The notes: generated by a model not told the origin, from the letters alone. DNA of 64,000 nucleotides from Bisporella sp. PMI_857 (GCA_021307315.1 JAJSPD010000026.1:186001-250000); one strand, 5' to 3'; positions 1 to 11,821 are shown, counted from the first letter of the stretch. Program-made: numbers and translations.

Positions 1-659
1 AGCGCCTATGTCGCACTGGGCGGTGCACACAAGGGTAGGCTGCTCAATTGACCAAGAGTAAAGATTTTAGATGTGGCTGTTGATGCACAATTTCAACCAT
101 GTCGTTCTCGCGTGTTTTTTTAAGGTTGCCAGAATGTTAAAGAAGACCGGCTCATGCCCTCAGGTAGGAACTATGTCCTGTACGATACTGTGCGGTATAT
201 AGCACGGCATGCAGTTTCATATGCAACTTGTGTACTGGGATGGCTTGGTTATAGTAATAGAGTATGCTGTGTTATATCTGCATGTCTCTCCACTGCCAGT
301 ACAATTAACAGGCAAGCGGAAGTCTATTTCTGGTATTCGGCTTGGTTGTGGCGTTTCTATCTATCAATATTACCATTCACTGAAAAGCGCCTGAGGCTCT
401 GGAATTTCAATCCCATCTCCCTTCGCAACGACCTCCATGGTACTGTATGCTTTAGAATATAATACCTTTAAAAGTAATGTGTTATTTTGTGATTGTCACT
501 AACCCATGTAACTTTGTGCTATAGACACATAATTCGGTTATTAGTTCTTTGCGTTTCAGTTTCTTTCCAAAATAGACAGCTACAACTTATTTTTTGCTAT
601 TTACAAATACAAAAGTATTTTCGTTATTTGCTTTGTTTAGACGTTTAATTAAACTGTAA

Positions 660-812
660 AATATAACAATATATGAATACTCTAAAGACTGTCTAGAAGC
701 ACTAAATAGATGCCTTGACCCGCTCGAAGTGACAATTCTTATAGACGCTCTGATGAAGCCAGCAGAGTTTACCTTCGACATTGTACATCTCCACTACAGT
801 GATGAACCGTAA
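660..812 (+). pseudogene. coding-like fragment, possibly from a NACHT/P-loop NTPase
   Basis: This open stretch of about 50 codons, flanked by stops, contains DCLEALNRCLDPLEVTILID followed by ALMKP. The pattern of a hydrophobic strand ending in I-D-A-L resembles the Walker B region of fungal NACHT proteins, where DALDEC is usual. Here the acidic DE is missing (MK instead). No Walker A or flanking exon could be found, so this is at best a relic. The open frame that follows (825-1154) is not recognisable. The identification is weak and rests on one motif. Confidence 0.22.
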
Positions 813-1197
813 ATTTATACCCATTTGATAGACGCTGAAGATGAATATCAGGCTCTCCCAAATCCAAATAGTCCAGTTATTCATCTGCTTCGCCGGCTCG
901 ACTGCTACGATATCTTATACCAAAGTACTTCAGCACTACCTCTACTAAGCAAGCATGATAATCACCAGTCTAGCAACTTACAAGTAGCTTTTGCGTATTT
1001 ATTTTCCTCATTCGAATCATTTCAACCGACGATGCCTGATCTGGGCAAATTCTCAAATGACGATCTCGCCAACATTATGACAGCTCCAGAATTTGTAGTC
1101 TCTCCTTCCTTAAGCATCAAGGGGACAGCGAGTTCAAAAGTAATGACAATATAACGGGCCTAACAGACATATAGAATGCCGCGGCTTATTTGCTGCA

Positions 1198-3189
1198 ATG
1201 CAGACTGATCAATCAAATCAGAAAGCTCAAAGCCGTCATGAATCTTCTACGATCTCAGAGTTGGAGGAAACCATGCCTGATATTTCTCCTTATGCTATTC
1301 AAGAAATGAAAAGCGCCACCTAGAATTGCCAGCTAGTTCTTCAAATCTCCAGAAGTATCATAGCAACGAAGATCAAAACGAGGGAAGTAACGATGTTGAG
1401 GAGATTTCTTTTCCTGAAAATAAAATGTACTTGCTTTCCGACTCACACTCGAAATTTAATTGCGGAAACGAAATCTATTTTGAAGAATCCGATAGCACGT
1501 TAGATGGTGGGGATAAAACTCTAAATCAAGTCCAGGGGGACGGAAATATATCCAACTACGACGTCAAAACGCAAAAGGGTCTAGTCCTTCCACTATTGGA
1601 ACCTGCCAAACAAAAGATTGTGAATCAAATCACGGAAAATTCTGGGAGATTTTTCATGATGATCAAAGATTGATGCGCTCTAACATTCGAAGTTGTGCAA
1701 CGCCACATTCACCATCTTCCAAAGTTACCTTTGACGAAGACCCCCCTGTGGAGAAGCGTAAAGATACCAAAGGAAAACGTCACCAACTTGATAACGATAA
1801 CCAAGCCTCAGGGGACGACGATAAAGAAGACCCAAAACGTTTTAAGTTTATCACCTTCGTGCCCGAAGATCTGGAGGATAAGGCAAGATTTGCCTGTCCG
1901 TATCGAAAACACGACCTTCAAAGTATTGTGTTGGAAGCTTGAAGATATGTGCTTTGACGAAGCATAAAACGGTGGATTGTGTCAAGTAAGGCTTTATTCT
2001 CTAGTTGCATGGTCTTAATGCTGATTTATAACGACAGAGAGCACCTTTATAGATATCATCGTGTGTATCAGTGTCCGAGATGTAAAGAGCCGTTTAAACT
2101 CGAAAAAGAGTTTCAACACCATAGCGAGGCTGCCGAAGCCTGCGAATCCAAACCGATGAAGGCGGTAGAAGGCATTACAGATCAAATCGAGAAGCTCTTA
2201 CATAACAGGAAAAAGGCATATCGAGGCCAGACGGAAAAGGAGAGGTGGGAGGAAATCTACAAGATCCTCTTTCCCTTTGACAAAGTGCCAAGTCCTTGTA
2301 AGTCTGTGTAACCTGTATATGACAAGCTCCGTCCTGATACGCGGTTAAGACTTCGAACCAATTCAAGAGCAGCCGCATCGCAAAAACAACCTCGCAAACG
2401 CCCAACCTCTAGCTGACTACGAGGCGTACGTCCGCCGGGAACTACCACGGTTTTTCCGAGCTGAACTCGAGACAGCTGTTAATGATGAAGTCGGTCCCAT
2501 AGAGGAGCGATTGATGAATCAAATCATGGACATGTATCAAACGTGTCAAGAACGTGTGTTAAGACATTCGTTCATATCAGGCTGCAAACACATGCTTAGA
2601 AAGAAGCCATACCACCACCTCGAGGCTTGGGGAGGAGGCATCTGAAGTTGGGGAAGGTATTTTGCGAAATGAACAAGGCTTGGGTGAATTCAGTGCTAAA
2701 ACAACACTTTTGGGAGACGTTGAAGATTTGGCCGATAGCATCATGACATTTCAGCCCCCGCCGGATTCGCTTCCAAGCCCTTCAACACAAAATCTAAAGA
2801 AATTGACACAAGTTACAGCTTGTGATCATTTTTCTTTAACCGAGGGCTCGGAGCCTTCTTATCATCAAAAGGACTTTGCTTCCTTATGGCATCCGAATTC
2901 TTCACGACCTTTCCCCAATGAATCGACGATTGACTCGATTGCCGAAGAACACAAATTCTTCAATACTGAGCATTTGTCACAGTTGAACCCAGGTGGAGCA
3001 AACTCATCAATGAGCGTTGGACTTTGGAAGCTTTGTAAAGAGGTCATGCCTTCGAACGAGGATTTTATAACTGATACTCCCATCTTTCCTAAAGAACTAG
3101 ACAAGGCAAGTTCATGTATTGAGGCGCAAGGAAACTTCGATTGGGAAAGTTTTCTGAATGTCGGGACATTGGCAGACGTGGCGCGTTGA
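1198..3189 (+). pseudogene. C2H2-type zinc-finger domain protein, frame-disrupted
   Basis: The core matches a lineage-expanded fungal family with a CPYRKHD...C...H...HLYRYHR...CPRC block. The product has an acidic low-complexity N-terminus (about 1198-1850), the CPYRKHD segment (1888-1915), then HLYRYHRVYQCPRCKEPFK and a helical region LPRFFRAELETAV. Three introns restore the 3' half cleanly: 1986-2037 (GTAAGG...ACAG), 2298-2412 (GTAAGT...CTAG) and 2554-2599 (GTGTGT...TTAG). Upstream of 1918 the frame shifts three times (near 1311-1323, 1570-1675 and at 1916), each with the sense of one lost base. The third interrupts the conserved block itself. The stop at 3189 follows an acidic Ser/Pro-rich tail. 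Function is unknown; the family is thought to bind nucleic acid. It is either a young pseudogene or affected by sequence errors. Confidence 0.6.
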
Positions 3190-4150
3190 CACTTCCCATA
3201 CCATACCCACAGAAAGGCAAGATTCGATGCCACTCAGCGCTTAGGAGGTTTGTTCTAAAAACAAAGTGATGGGGGAAAAGTCTTTCTGAGAAAATGAGAG
3301 AGGCCTCGGAGAGATAGGAGAAGAGATAAGAGAGAGATTCGATAGTAAGAGCAGACGTCTATTTTAGAACACGCGGTTCTTTGCTAATGTGTATAGGGAA
3401 CCGAGAACGACATCCTGGTAGAATAGATATTACACATGCTGCCTGTCTCTACTCGAGCTTCAACACATGCAACCCTGTTTGGAGTAATGTCTGAATTCGG
3501 TACCGAGCTGCAGGTTGAGAAAAATTAAGCTGAGGAATAAAAGCAGATCGCTATATCCGCTAGAGGTAGTTCACATAGAGTGCGGCGCAAACGAAGAAAC
3601 GAATACAAAACCTGCCTCTTGTTCATTCGCCAGAGCGGTGAGGTTATCCTTGCGGTTTATGCACCGCCCAAGGTAGGAGTGCCTTGCAGACCGAGAGCGG
3701 AATACGCGAAATGAATGCTTTAACGAGGGCAGTCCTGATTAATGGTTAAAGAATCATCGGAGAGTGCGCGACTCCACCACGTCGGGCCGACTCTGTACTT
3801 GCAAGTAGAGCGCTCAATGCTTACAGAAGCATACGATCTTTGTACCCTGATGTTCGCAGCTTCACAACGAGCATCTCAGTCCAAGTGGAGGACTTAGCCA
3901 GCCGTGCCTCATGCGGGAGAGCATTCTTTAGGAGTCAACAATTCCCGCAAAATGCCCGTCTTCGAGTCAGTGAAGATGTCATGGTGGCTAATTGCCCGCG
4001 GGACCGTCATCCCGCCTTCCCCAAAACAAGCCAAAGCCGTTGCCATGGGACAAGTCGGCGGCACTTCTCCATCGCCGACCCGCTTCAATCAAAAGTGCGG
4101 ATACTTTGGATAAACCTCGGAAGTGTATAATCGTACCTGGCGTTCAGATG
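3190..4150. other. intergenic, no gene seen
   Basis: The short open frames here have no recognisable composition or motif on either strand. A purine-rich GAGAGA-type stretch lies at about 3285-3340. Nothing else is supported. Confidence 0.5.
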
Positions 4151-4153
4151 GGA

Positions 4154-4207
4154 GCGGGGTGATGAACGATGCCAAGAAATCGTATTCTGGGGCGGGGGAA
4201 ACTGGGG
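4154..4207 (+). promoter_or_regulatory. cluster of candidate CreA (SYGGRG) sites
   Basis: Four matches to the carbon-catabolite repressor consensus SYGGRG fall within 54 bases: GCGGGG at 4154, CTGGGG at 4187, GCGGGG at 4192 and CTGGGG at 4202. They lie about 470-520 bases upstream of the beta-glucosidase start. CreA/CRE1 repression of cellulase genes through clustered sites is established in other fungi; occupancy here is inference. Confidence 0.4.
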
Positions 4208-4600
4208 ACGAGAGGTCGGCCCTTTTCTTCCTCACATGATTTAGACCTGAACCTTGCGCTCTCCCCCATTCTTGTCCCCAAATCCCCATTTTCTCCATGC
4301 CTACGTACCCGGCTTTGTGGGGTTCCCATCCCTGCAAGCTCTGGAAACTTCCAATCGGTGTCTGCGTGGCAGCAGGATCGGTAAAATATCGGATGATGTA
4401 TGTGGACTTCGGTGCACATATTCAATATTTTCGCGGAGAATAGATGGAGTTTAGGACTTTTAAGGTTGGCGAGAGAAGGCTAAGCATGATGATATCCATA
4501 GCCACGGCGAAATAAAAAAAATTATCATCGCCGAGGGCCTCGAGGCGAGGCGAGGCGTGGTGGAAGTCGTGAGTCGTCATGGTTGTCATATGGGAGCAGG

Positions 4601-4608
4601 GTATAAAG
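4601..4608 (+). promoter_or_regulatory. TATA box of the beta-glucosidase gene
   Basis: GTATAAAG lies about 70 bases before the ATG at 4676, the expected distance for a strongly regulated fungal secreted-enzyme gene. A GAGGCGAGGCGAGGCG direct repeat lies at about 4540-4556, just upstream. Confidence 0.45.
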
Positions 4609-4675
4609 AGAGCAGATCCGGAGCACTTTTAAAAACATCGCTCTCAACGCTGAACATAGCAGGTCAAGTCTCACG

Positions 4676-7167
4676 ATGCTTTCCTCACTCTTGCCGCTCG
4701 CAGCATTGCTGTCTCCAGCCCTGGCAATTCTTCAGCCAGCAAATGCCACTGTCTATGGCCCGTACGGTTTTGTGCCTCCAGTATACCCCTCTCGTAAGTC
4801 ATACGCATCCAAAGCCTTTGGCCCATGTCTAACTTGGACGTAGCAAATGCCACTGGTGCTGGTGGTTGGGAAGATGCATTGGCCAAGGCAAAGAACTTCG
4901 TCTCTCAGCTGACTCTCGAAGAGAAGTCTGGCATGACCACTGGCGCTCCTGGCCCTTGTGTTGGCAACATTATACCTATCCCACGTCTCGGATTCCCTGG
5001 GCTCTGTCTCCAAGATGGTCCGTTAGCTATCAGAACAGTGGATTACGCCAGTGTTTTCCAGGCCGGTGTTACAACCGCAGCCTCGTTTGACCGAGCGCTG
5101 ATGTACGAGCGCGGGCTTATGATGGGGGCTGAATTCAGAGGCAAAGGTGCTCATGTTGCGCTAAGGTAAACCTGTGCCCTTATCGATAATGCGGCCCTGC
5201 TAACTCACCTCAGCCCTGTTGCTGGTCCATTAGGACGAGGAGCCTATGCTGGCAGAAACTGGGAAGGTTTCTCTCCTGATCCATACCTCACTGGTGTGGC
5301 AATGGAAGAAACCATCTCAGGTCTCCAAAACAATGGCCTCCAAGCTTGTGCTAAGCATTGGGTCGCCAATGAGCAGGAGACCCAGCGAAACCCAAGTTAT
5401 GATGCTAATGGAAACATTATCCAAGAGGCTATCTCCTCCAATCTTGATGATAGGACTATGCACGAGCTTTACATGTGGCCTTTTGCCAATGCTATTCATG
5501 CCGGAGTAGCAAGCATCATGTGCTCATACAACCGAATCAACGGTACCTATGCTTGTGAGAACTCTAAGGCTTTAAACGGCTATCTGAAAACAGAGCTCGG
5601 ATTCCAAGGTTACGTTATGTCTGATTGGGGAGGAACTCACTCTGGCCTTCCTTCAGTCGAATCGGGTCTTGACATGGACATGCCCGGAGGACTCGGTATG
5701 TATGGTATGACCTTCGGCGCACCATCCTTCTTTGGGGGCAACTTGACAAATGGTGTGAATAACGGCAGTCTCGAGCTCTCTCGCCTGGATGATATGGTAA
5801 TTCGTATCATGACACCATACTTCTTCCTAGGCCAAGATGAGAACTATCCACCAGTCGACCCATCATCTGCTGATTTGAACACATTCTCTCCAATTTCATC
5901 ATGGCTGTATGACTGGCAGCTGAACGGTACCCGAAGCGTTGATGTCAGAGCCAACCACGGCGAGATCATCCGAAAGCATGCTGCAAACTCGATTGTTCTG
6001 CTCAAAAACGAGAAAAATGCCCTTCCCCTGGCGGCACCCAAGTCTATAGCGGTTTTCGGTAATGATGCTGGTGAGATCACCCAAGGCTTGCTAAATCAAG
6101 CCGACTTTGAGTACGGCAACCTCGTAGCTGGTGGTGGATCTGGAACTGGCCGTCTCACTAGACATGTTACACCCCTCGATGCTCTCAAAGTCCAAGCTGA
6201 GAAAGATGGTGCTCTTCTTCAACGATGGTTGAATAACACTCTCATCGCTAACTCTAACATCTCGAGACTTGCCAATCCCACCGAGCCTGAAGTTTGCCTC
6301 GTCTTTCTCAAGACTTGGGCGGAGGAGGCAGCAGATCGTGTCTCTTTGGATCTAGACTGGCGCGGGAATGATGTTGTCGACAGCGTCGCCTCCTATTGCA
6401 GCAACACTGTCGTCATTACCCACTCATCGGGTATCAACAACCTGCCTTTTGCTAACCACCCCAACGTCACTGCCATTCTTGCTGCCCATTACTCTGGTGA
6501 GCAAGCCGGTAACTCCATTGTAGATGTCCTTTATGGAAGTGTAAACCCATCTGGAAAGCTGCCATACACCATCGCTCTAGAGAATGACGATTACAATGGG
6601 CTTCCAATCACAAATGTTACCGACTTCACCGATCCATATGCCTGGAATGTTGACTTTGACGAAAAGCTTGAGATTGACTACCGCTACTTCGACGCCAAGA
6701 ATATGAGTGTTCTGTATGAGTTTGGATTTGGTCTTTCATACACTACTTTCGAAGTCTCTGATTTGGCCATCTCTTCACTCTCCCCAAACACCACAGCTGT
6801 CACTGCAACCGCACCAGTGCAACCTACTGTTCCAGGCGGAAACCCTGCTCTCTGGGAGTCCCTCTATAGCGTCACCGTGAGGCTCACCAACACTGGTTCC
6901 ATTCCTGGAGCGACTGTTCCTCAACTCTACATCACCCTTCCTTCATCTGCTCCAGCCGGAACCCCGCCAAAACAATTACGAGGCTTTGAGAAGGTCTTCT
7001 TGAACGCTGGTGGCCACAGCAAGGTGACTTTCCAGCTAATGAGACGTGATCTAAGTTACTGGGATACCACCGCACAAGACTGGGTCATTCCATCCGGCGA
7101 GTTCGGTGTCAGTGTTGGCTTCAGCAGCCGCGACTTGAAGCTTACTGGAAGCTTCACTGTCCTGTAA
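4676..7167 (+). CDS. secreted GH3 beta-glucosidase
   Basis: Hydrolyses cellobiose and short beta-glucosides to glucose outside the cell, completing cellulose breakdown. There are three exons: 4676-4793, 4844-5165 and 5214-7167 (introns GTAAGT...GTAG and GTAAAC...TCAG), giving 797 residues, normal for fungal GH3. A signal peptide (MLSSLLPLAALLSPALA) opens the protein. The GH3 N-terminal barrel shows PVAGPLGRGAYAGRNWEGF and the nucleophile motif VMSDWGGTHSG, with the catalytic Asp codon at 5623. The second alpha/beta domain and a C-terminal fibronectin III-like domain (LRGFEKVFL region) follow. N-glycosylation sequons are frequent. The small ORF start at 4825 lies in intron 1 and is not the true start. 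The downstream neighbour is a GH6 cellobiohydrolase, giving a matched product-processing pair. Confidence 0.95.
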
Positions 7168-7985
7168 GAACGATGGTAGCTGAATATATAGGAATCTCAA
7201 GATTATAAAAGTTCGGTAATATTTGTACATAGAATGGAGGACGACGTTTATGATAATGAATAATAACAAGTCAATAATCAATAGCCAAGATCCGCGTTGC
7301 AGTTTACGTGACTCGCTTGACCAAAAAAAATCCACGTTATAGCTGTTAGAAGATAATTTCTTACTAATTTCGTGTATTAGATTTGATATTTGCTTCATAC
7401 GTTGTAGCATTCTATGAAAATAAACGGATTCGATCTTTTTATGCACTTTTTTTTTTTTTAAGTAAGGATTGTCTTATGAAAGTCATGTGATGGTTCTCCC
7501 CATCACTCAATGGGATGACCTACAGTCGTATGCTATTGCCTTTTCTTTCCCCTGCGGGTATAAAAGCACCTCCAGCGAGATGAAGATGGCGTTATTCCAT
7601 TCTACGATTCGTGCAATTCTGATCGTACCTGCATATGAAGCGGCTGAATACAGGCGGCACGGCGTTCCGTTTGACCGATCCGAGCAATATATCCTCATTT
7701 AAACGACACGCTTCATCTCATTAGCAATTTATCCCCCCCGTCACGATGCGAATCTTTATTAGCTCCCCGCGACCCCAGATTCTTCGAGGCTTGCTTGGGG
7801 CTTCTTGATATTCCCTCTAAATGACGCAAATGATGCTCAAATGGCATATTCTTCGGCCATCATGTTCCGTGGTTGATATACGCAAGCGCATATCTATTCT
7901 TGGCCAAATGAAGTATATTATCCAGTAGGTCAGACGGGCGCATGCTCCACAGTTGTAGGGGAAGCTCTTGGAGATATGTTCTTCC
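7168..7985. other. intergenic between the two cellulase genes
   Basis: This spacer holds the beta-glucosidase 3' region and the GH6 promoter. It contains a T-rich tract at 7447-7459 and a minus-strand GCGGGG (CreA-like) near 7762. I see no gene. Confidence 0.5.
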
Positions 7986-7987
7986 GA

Positions 7988-7995
7988 ATATAAAG
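7988..7995 (+). promoter_or_regulatory. TATA box of the GH6 gene
   Basis: ATATAAAG lies about 60 bases upstream of the GH6 start codon at 8054, followed by a C/T-rich stretch typical of fungal transcription starts. Confidence 0.4.
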
Positions 7996-8053
7996 ATCTT
8001 ATTTTTCCTGTCTCTCATCTTTCCTCCTGCAGCTCAATTCTCGTACCTTCACC

Positions 8054-9354
8054 ATGCAATTGATTTCTCTTCTTGCAGCTGCCTCTGCAGCAGGTGTTGT
8101 TAGCGCATATCCAACAGCTTCAGATATCAACCCATTCTTAGGCAAAGGTTACTTTGCGAACAAGGGGTATGCCGCGAAGCTAGAGCAAACAGTCGCTGCG
8201 TTCCAAGCCAAGAATGACACTCTGAACGCGGCACGAGCAAGGACGGTACAGAGCATCGGGACCTTTGTCTGGATCACCGCCCGCGCTCAGATTCCCAACA
8301 TTGCCAGTACCGTCGCTGAAGCACGTGAGGTGCAACGTAAGACCCGCAAGCCACAGATTGTAGAGCTTGTTCTTTATAACCTGCCCAATCGAGACTGCTC
8401 GGGAGGCGAGTCTGGAGGTGAGTTCGAGCTTGAGGAGAATGGCCTCGAGCTGTACAAGAAGGAGTTTGTCGATCCGTACGCAAAGGCATTGGCGGCTGCG
8501 CCAGATCTCACATTCGCGGTCATTCTCGAACCAGATTCGCTAGGCAATGTAATCACAAATCAGAACGTGCCATATTGCCAGGCTGCCACTCCTGGATATG
8601 AGGAGGGTCTGGCTTACGCCATTGCTAAATTGCAATTACCAAATGTGGCTCTATATCTAGATGCCGCCCATGGAGGATGGCTCGGCTGGGATGGAAATCT
8701 TGGTCCTGGTATGACTTTTCTCAATCTTTCTTAATCACTGCTAATGCGTATAGCTGCTGCGGAATTTGGGAAGGTTGTGAAGGCAGCCGCAAAATTCACT
8801 GCGGCTGGCGCTCCAGCACCAAAGAGTAAGTCTCTACTTTTTCTTCTTCAGCTTCTGAACAGCGCTTTTCATGCAATTACCGGCTTCTCCAGGAGTGAAA
8901 AACGGCTAACATTTCCTCTTTCAAAGTTCGCGGTTTCTCCACTGACGTGTCAAACTTCAACCCTTATATCGCCAACCCACGTGCCAACTATACCGAATGG
9001 TCCAACTCCTACGACGAATTCAACTACGCCAAGTCTCTTGAAATACACTTAACTAATAACTCGCTCCCTGCCCACTTCATTATCGACCAGGGACGTTCCG
9101 GACTACAGAACAGCAGAGAGACCTGGGGAGAGTGGTGCAACGTCAACGCAGGTTTCGGTATCCTGCCTACAACAAAGACGAACAGCACACTTGTGGACAG
9201 CATCGTGTGGGCCAAGCCTGGAGGAGAGAGTGATGGTGCTTGTGGACCGCTTGCACAGGGAGTCGCGGCGCCATCTGCTGGACAGTGGTTTGAGGAGTAT
9301 GTGGAGAATTTGGTCATTCAAGCTAACCCCCCGCTGAAACCGACTTATCGATAA
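8054..9354 (+). CDS. secreted GH6 cellobiohydrolase/endoglucanase, no CBM1
   Basis: Inverting cellulase that releases cellobiose from the non-reducing ends of cellulose (or acts as an endoglucanase). Three exons, 8054-8708, 8754-8825 and 8927-9354 (introns GTATGA...ATAG and GTAAGT...AAAG), give 384 residues. A signal peptide ends near VVSAYP. The first GH6 signature, VLYNLPNRDCSGG, and the second, VILEPDSLGN, both keep the Asp residues equivalent to the catalytic pair of Trichoderma Cel6A (D175, D221). WGEWCNVNAGFG and a late WAKPGGESDG loop are also family features. There is no cellulose-binding module or Ser/Thr linker at the N-terminus, so this is a catalytic-domain-only member. Whether it is exo- or endo-acting depends on the loops and cannot be decided here. 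Confidence 0.93.
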
Positions 9355-10174
9355 TCAACAGCTGTATTCGGACAACACAGAAAAGATATATCTAGAAGAG
9401 GCATATCCTTCAGGGGCTCTTATATGTATATACTCTCTTGATCAAGTACAAAATGATAGAATTACCTAAGATCGTTGTGGTACACGTTTAGTCATTCCTG
9501 TCTAATAATTTAAGTTTAACGGTTCTTGGCCTCTTCGACCTCTTTCCTCCGTCATATCTGGCAAAACCGCCACTTCAACCTTGGCCATGTTTATAGATGC
9601 GGCCATGATCCAAGAAAAGTCCGTGACCCGGCTCTCTCCTAACACAGTAAAGCGCCGTAACTCATTAGAACAAAAGTGTTAAATCGGCGACGCACTCCAC
9701 AATTCGCTATTGTGTACTCATGACCTAAGCGTAAAGCACGTTGGGACTGGAGCCCGCTTTCAATCCATGTGGGCCGCCGAAGGTAACCCAAAAAAAAAAA
9801 AAAAAAACCGGAATGCAAAACATACAATAGTAAGGATTCGCTAGTGGCCACCCACTCAACTACTAGTCTATCGGTCTGAGGCTTATATATGGCAGAGCGG
9901 ACGGGATGCCCGGTTCTCCTTAGTCCATGGCCGCATGTGTCATAGATTGATTCAACAAAATAATTAAAGTTCAAAAACCAACTTTAGACTTGCTCAACTT
10001 TATTTAGCTTGGAAGTAACAATCATAAATAGCCACGTACATCATTTTTTCATGCTTTTTCTTCATTATTCGTTTTCATTCTCACTTCAACATTCAGCTCT
10101 ATCAAGACGGCAAAGCCCTTTTGCGGAACCACTCAATTTTGCTTTTATGCATTTATAGAGACAAAATTTACGAA
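9355..10174. other. intergenic with a poly(A) tract
   Basis: No gene is supported. A run of 18 A (9790-9807) sits in the middle. The last 150 bases are A/T- and C/T-rich and presumably form the promoter of the HNH gene. Confidence 0.5.
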
Positions 10175-11512
10175 ATGGTATCTGCAAGCAACTCCAGCTC
10201 CGAATCACCGGCAATCCCTGAAAGAAAGTCGAGTAAAAGAGCTACTATAGACCTTGAAAAAGATTTCGTGTTCCTGAAATCACAGGCTGAAGATGCGCGC
10301 AAGAAGATTAAGCCATCCCACTCTTTCGACTCCAGCTATTGGACGACTGCAGCGAGTGCCATGAATTTAAGGGTTGAAGCTTGTATAGCTGAGACAAAGC
10401 TAGCCGCGAGATGCAGTCAAGAAAATTCTGATAGTAGCGCCAGCGACTGGTGGAAGACCGATGAGGCTCGTGAAATAGTTGACCGAATGAAAGCTGCTAC
10501 ATTCGAGAAAAAGATTTATGAAAAACAGGCAGAACGTATCAAATCGGGTGGCTCGATTCGTCGGTGCTTCGTAGCACTATTTACAACTAGTCAGATCGGT
10601 ATAGGTGCTCTTCAAACAGGGACAGGGCATCGGCCACGATTAGAACAGGCTCGCTTCAAAAAAGGACTATTCGCAGCTTATGACGGTGCCAGGGGTTCTG
10701 GGAAACAAAAAGCTACCCTTTTGTGGGACATTGGAACCGGACGATGGTTGCGCAAGGATTTAGTACGGGCTGCTCATCTTGTACCGCACACTATGGGCAA
10801 GGACTTTCTGAATGCGATGTTTGGACCTGACGTTGAAAACGAGCTAAACTCTTACCATAACGGCTTATTGCTCGACAATGCTATCGAAAAAGCAATGGAC
10901 GATGGAGCGATTGCTATTGTACCAGATGTCCCGGACGACCCAAGTGATAAACAAGTGCTGGACTGGGAGACGAAAGAACCGAAACAGTACAAGTGGAGAG
11001 TTATTGATGGTACGGCTTTAAGTCTGGATGAGGTTATTTCTTCTAAATTAGCGTCCGATGATTCAGATATGGATGTGAGAGCACTTGATCACAAGCCTCT
11101 TGTTTTTCGTAACAGCACCCGACCACGCGCTCGTTACTTATACTACTTATTTGTTGTCGCTGTGTTGAAACGAGCGTGGCGATTTGGGAACCGAAAGGAT
11201 CCTACTATACTCGGCTCAAATTTGAGCAAAGGATTTTGGGGGACTAGAGGCCGGTACCTAAAGAAAAGTTTCCTTTTAGCGCTTTCAGATGAGATTGGCC
11301 ACGATACTTCATTTATTAACGATATGGCTATGCCGCCTGCTGACGTAGAGGACGGTTTACCTGATGAAACGGGGCTTCTTTGGATAGCTAAAGTTATGGG
11401 AAGAATGCTTGCCACGGAGGTAGATGGAAGCGATGAGGAGGGGGTAGATGAAAGCGATGAGAAGGGGGTGGATGAAAGTGATGAGGATGAGGTAAACGGG
11501 CATGAGAGTTAA
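10175..11512 (+). CDS. fungal HNH-endonuclease-domain protein
   Basis: Uncharacterised protein of about 445 residues in a single exon. The start at 10175 (MVSASNSSSES) is preferred to an in-frame ATG 54 bases upstream, because the upstream codons look like leader. The N-terminal third is helical and charged. The central region has the fungal HNH (PF13391-like) pattern: RKDLVRAAHLVPHTMG, then NGLLLDNAIEKAMDDGAIAI. The usual final His of the family (before the D-G turn) is not evident, so catalysis is uncertain. The C-terminus is an acidic repeat, D-E-S-D-E, encoded by three 24-bp units (11420-11491). Such proteins are widespread and expanded in filamentous fungi with no proven role; nuclease activity is inference. 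Confidence 0.7.
   Translation: MVSASNSSSESPAIPERKSSKRATIDLEKDFVFLKSQAEDARKKIKPSHSFDSSYWTTAASAMNLRVEACIAETKLAARCSQENSDSSASDWWKTDEAREIVDRMKAATFEKKIYEKQAERIKSGGSIRRCFVALFTTSQIGIGALQTGTGHRPRLEQARFKKGLFAAYDGARGSGKQKATLLWDIGTGRWLRKDLVRAAHLVPHTMGKDFLNAMFGPDVENELNSYHNGLLLDNAIEKAMDDGAIAIVPDVPDDPSDKQVLDWETKEPKQYKWRVIDGTALSLDEVISSKLASDDSDMDVRALDHKPLVFRNSTRPRARYLYYLFVVAVLKRAWRFGNRKDPTILGSNLSKGFWGTRGRYLKKSFLLALSDEIGHDTSFINDMAMPPADVEDGLPDETGLLWIAKVMGRMLATEVDGSDEEGVDESDEKGVDESDEDEVNGHES
11420..11491 (+). repeat. three 24-bp tandem units in the HNH gene
   Basis: Units at 11420, 11444 and 11468 share GTAGATGAAAGCGATGAG with a few substitutions and encode the acidic G-V-D-E-S-D-E repeat at the C-terminus of the HNH protein. 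Length variation between strains would be expected. Confidence 0.7.
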
Positions 11513-11821
11513 GATGTAATATACTCTATTCGTCAGTGTAAGCTTAATAAAGCATCCCTTAAATTGCACTTTCAATACGACTATTGCTTTTAAGTCCATC
11601 GCAAGCCAAATATGGCATGAACTAAGATTCTTCAAAGACTAAAAATGCTATTTTCAAGTTTGCTTGGTTTCTTATTCAGGGCAATAGCGAAGATATTCGA
11701 CAGTTGTAGTCTTCTGCTGTCGGCGAGTTTAAAGTGCAAAAAATGCAATAACTAATCTAAGGACTACGATGAACGTCAGAACTGTACTTGTGAATGCACC
11801 TTTATAAAGGCGCCTACGGCG

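Noticed and set aside
1..51. A 17-codon open stretch ending in TGA at the very start of the window
   Set aside because: It could be the 3' end of a gene lying outside, but it is too short to support a call.
825..1154. Open frame of 109 codons
   Set aside because: No motif or family resemblance and no splice link to the C2H2 gene could be shown.
3840..4454. Several overlapping open frames on both strands
   Set aside because: Mutually overlapping, no motif and no intron pattern; the region reads as promoter DNA.
7051..7446. Minus-strand open frame overlapping the end of the beta-glucosidase
   Set aside because: It is antisense to a strongly supported gene and has low-complexity content.
8274..8556. 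Minus-strand open frames inside the GH6 gene
   Set aside because: Shadows of a clear cellulase.
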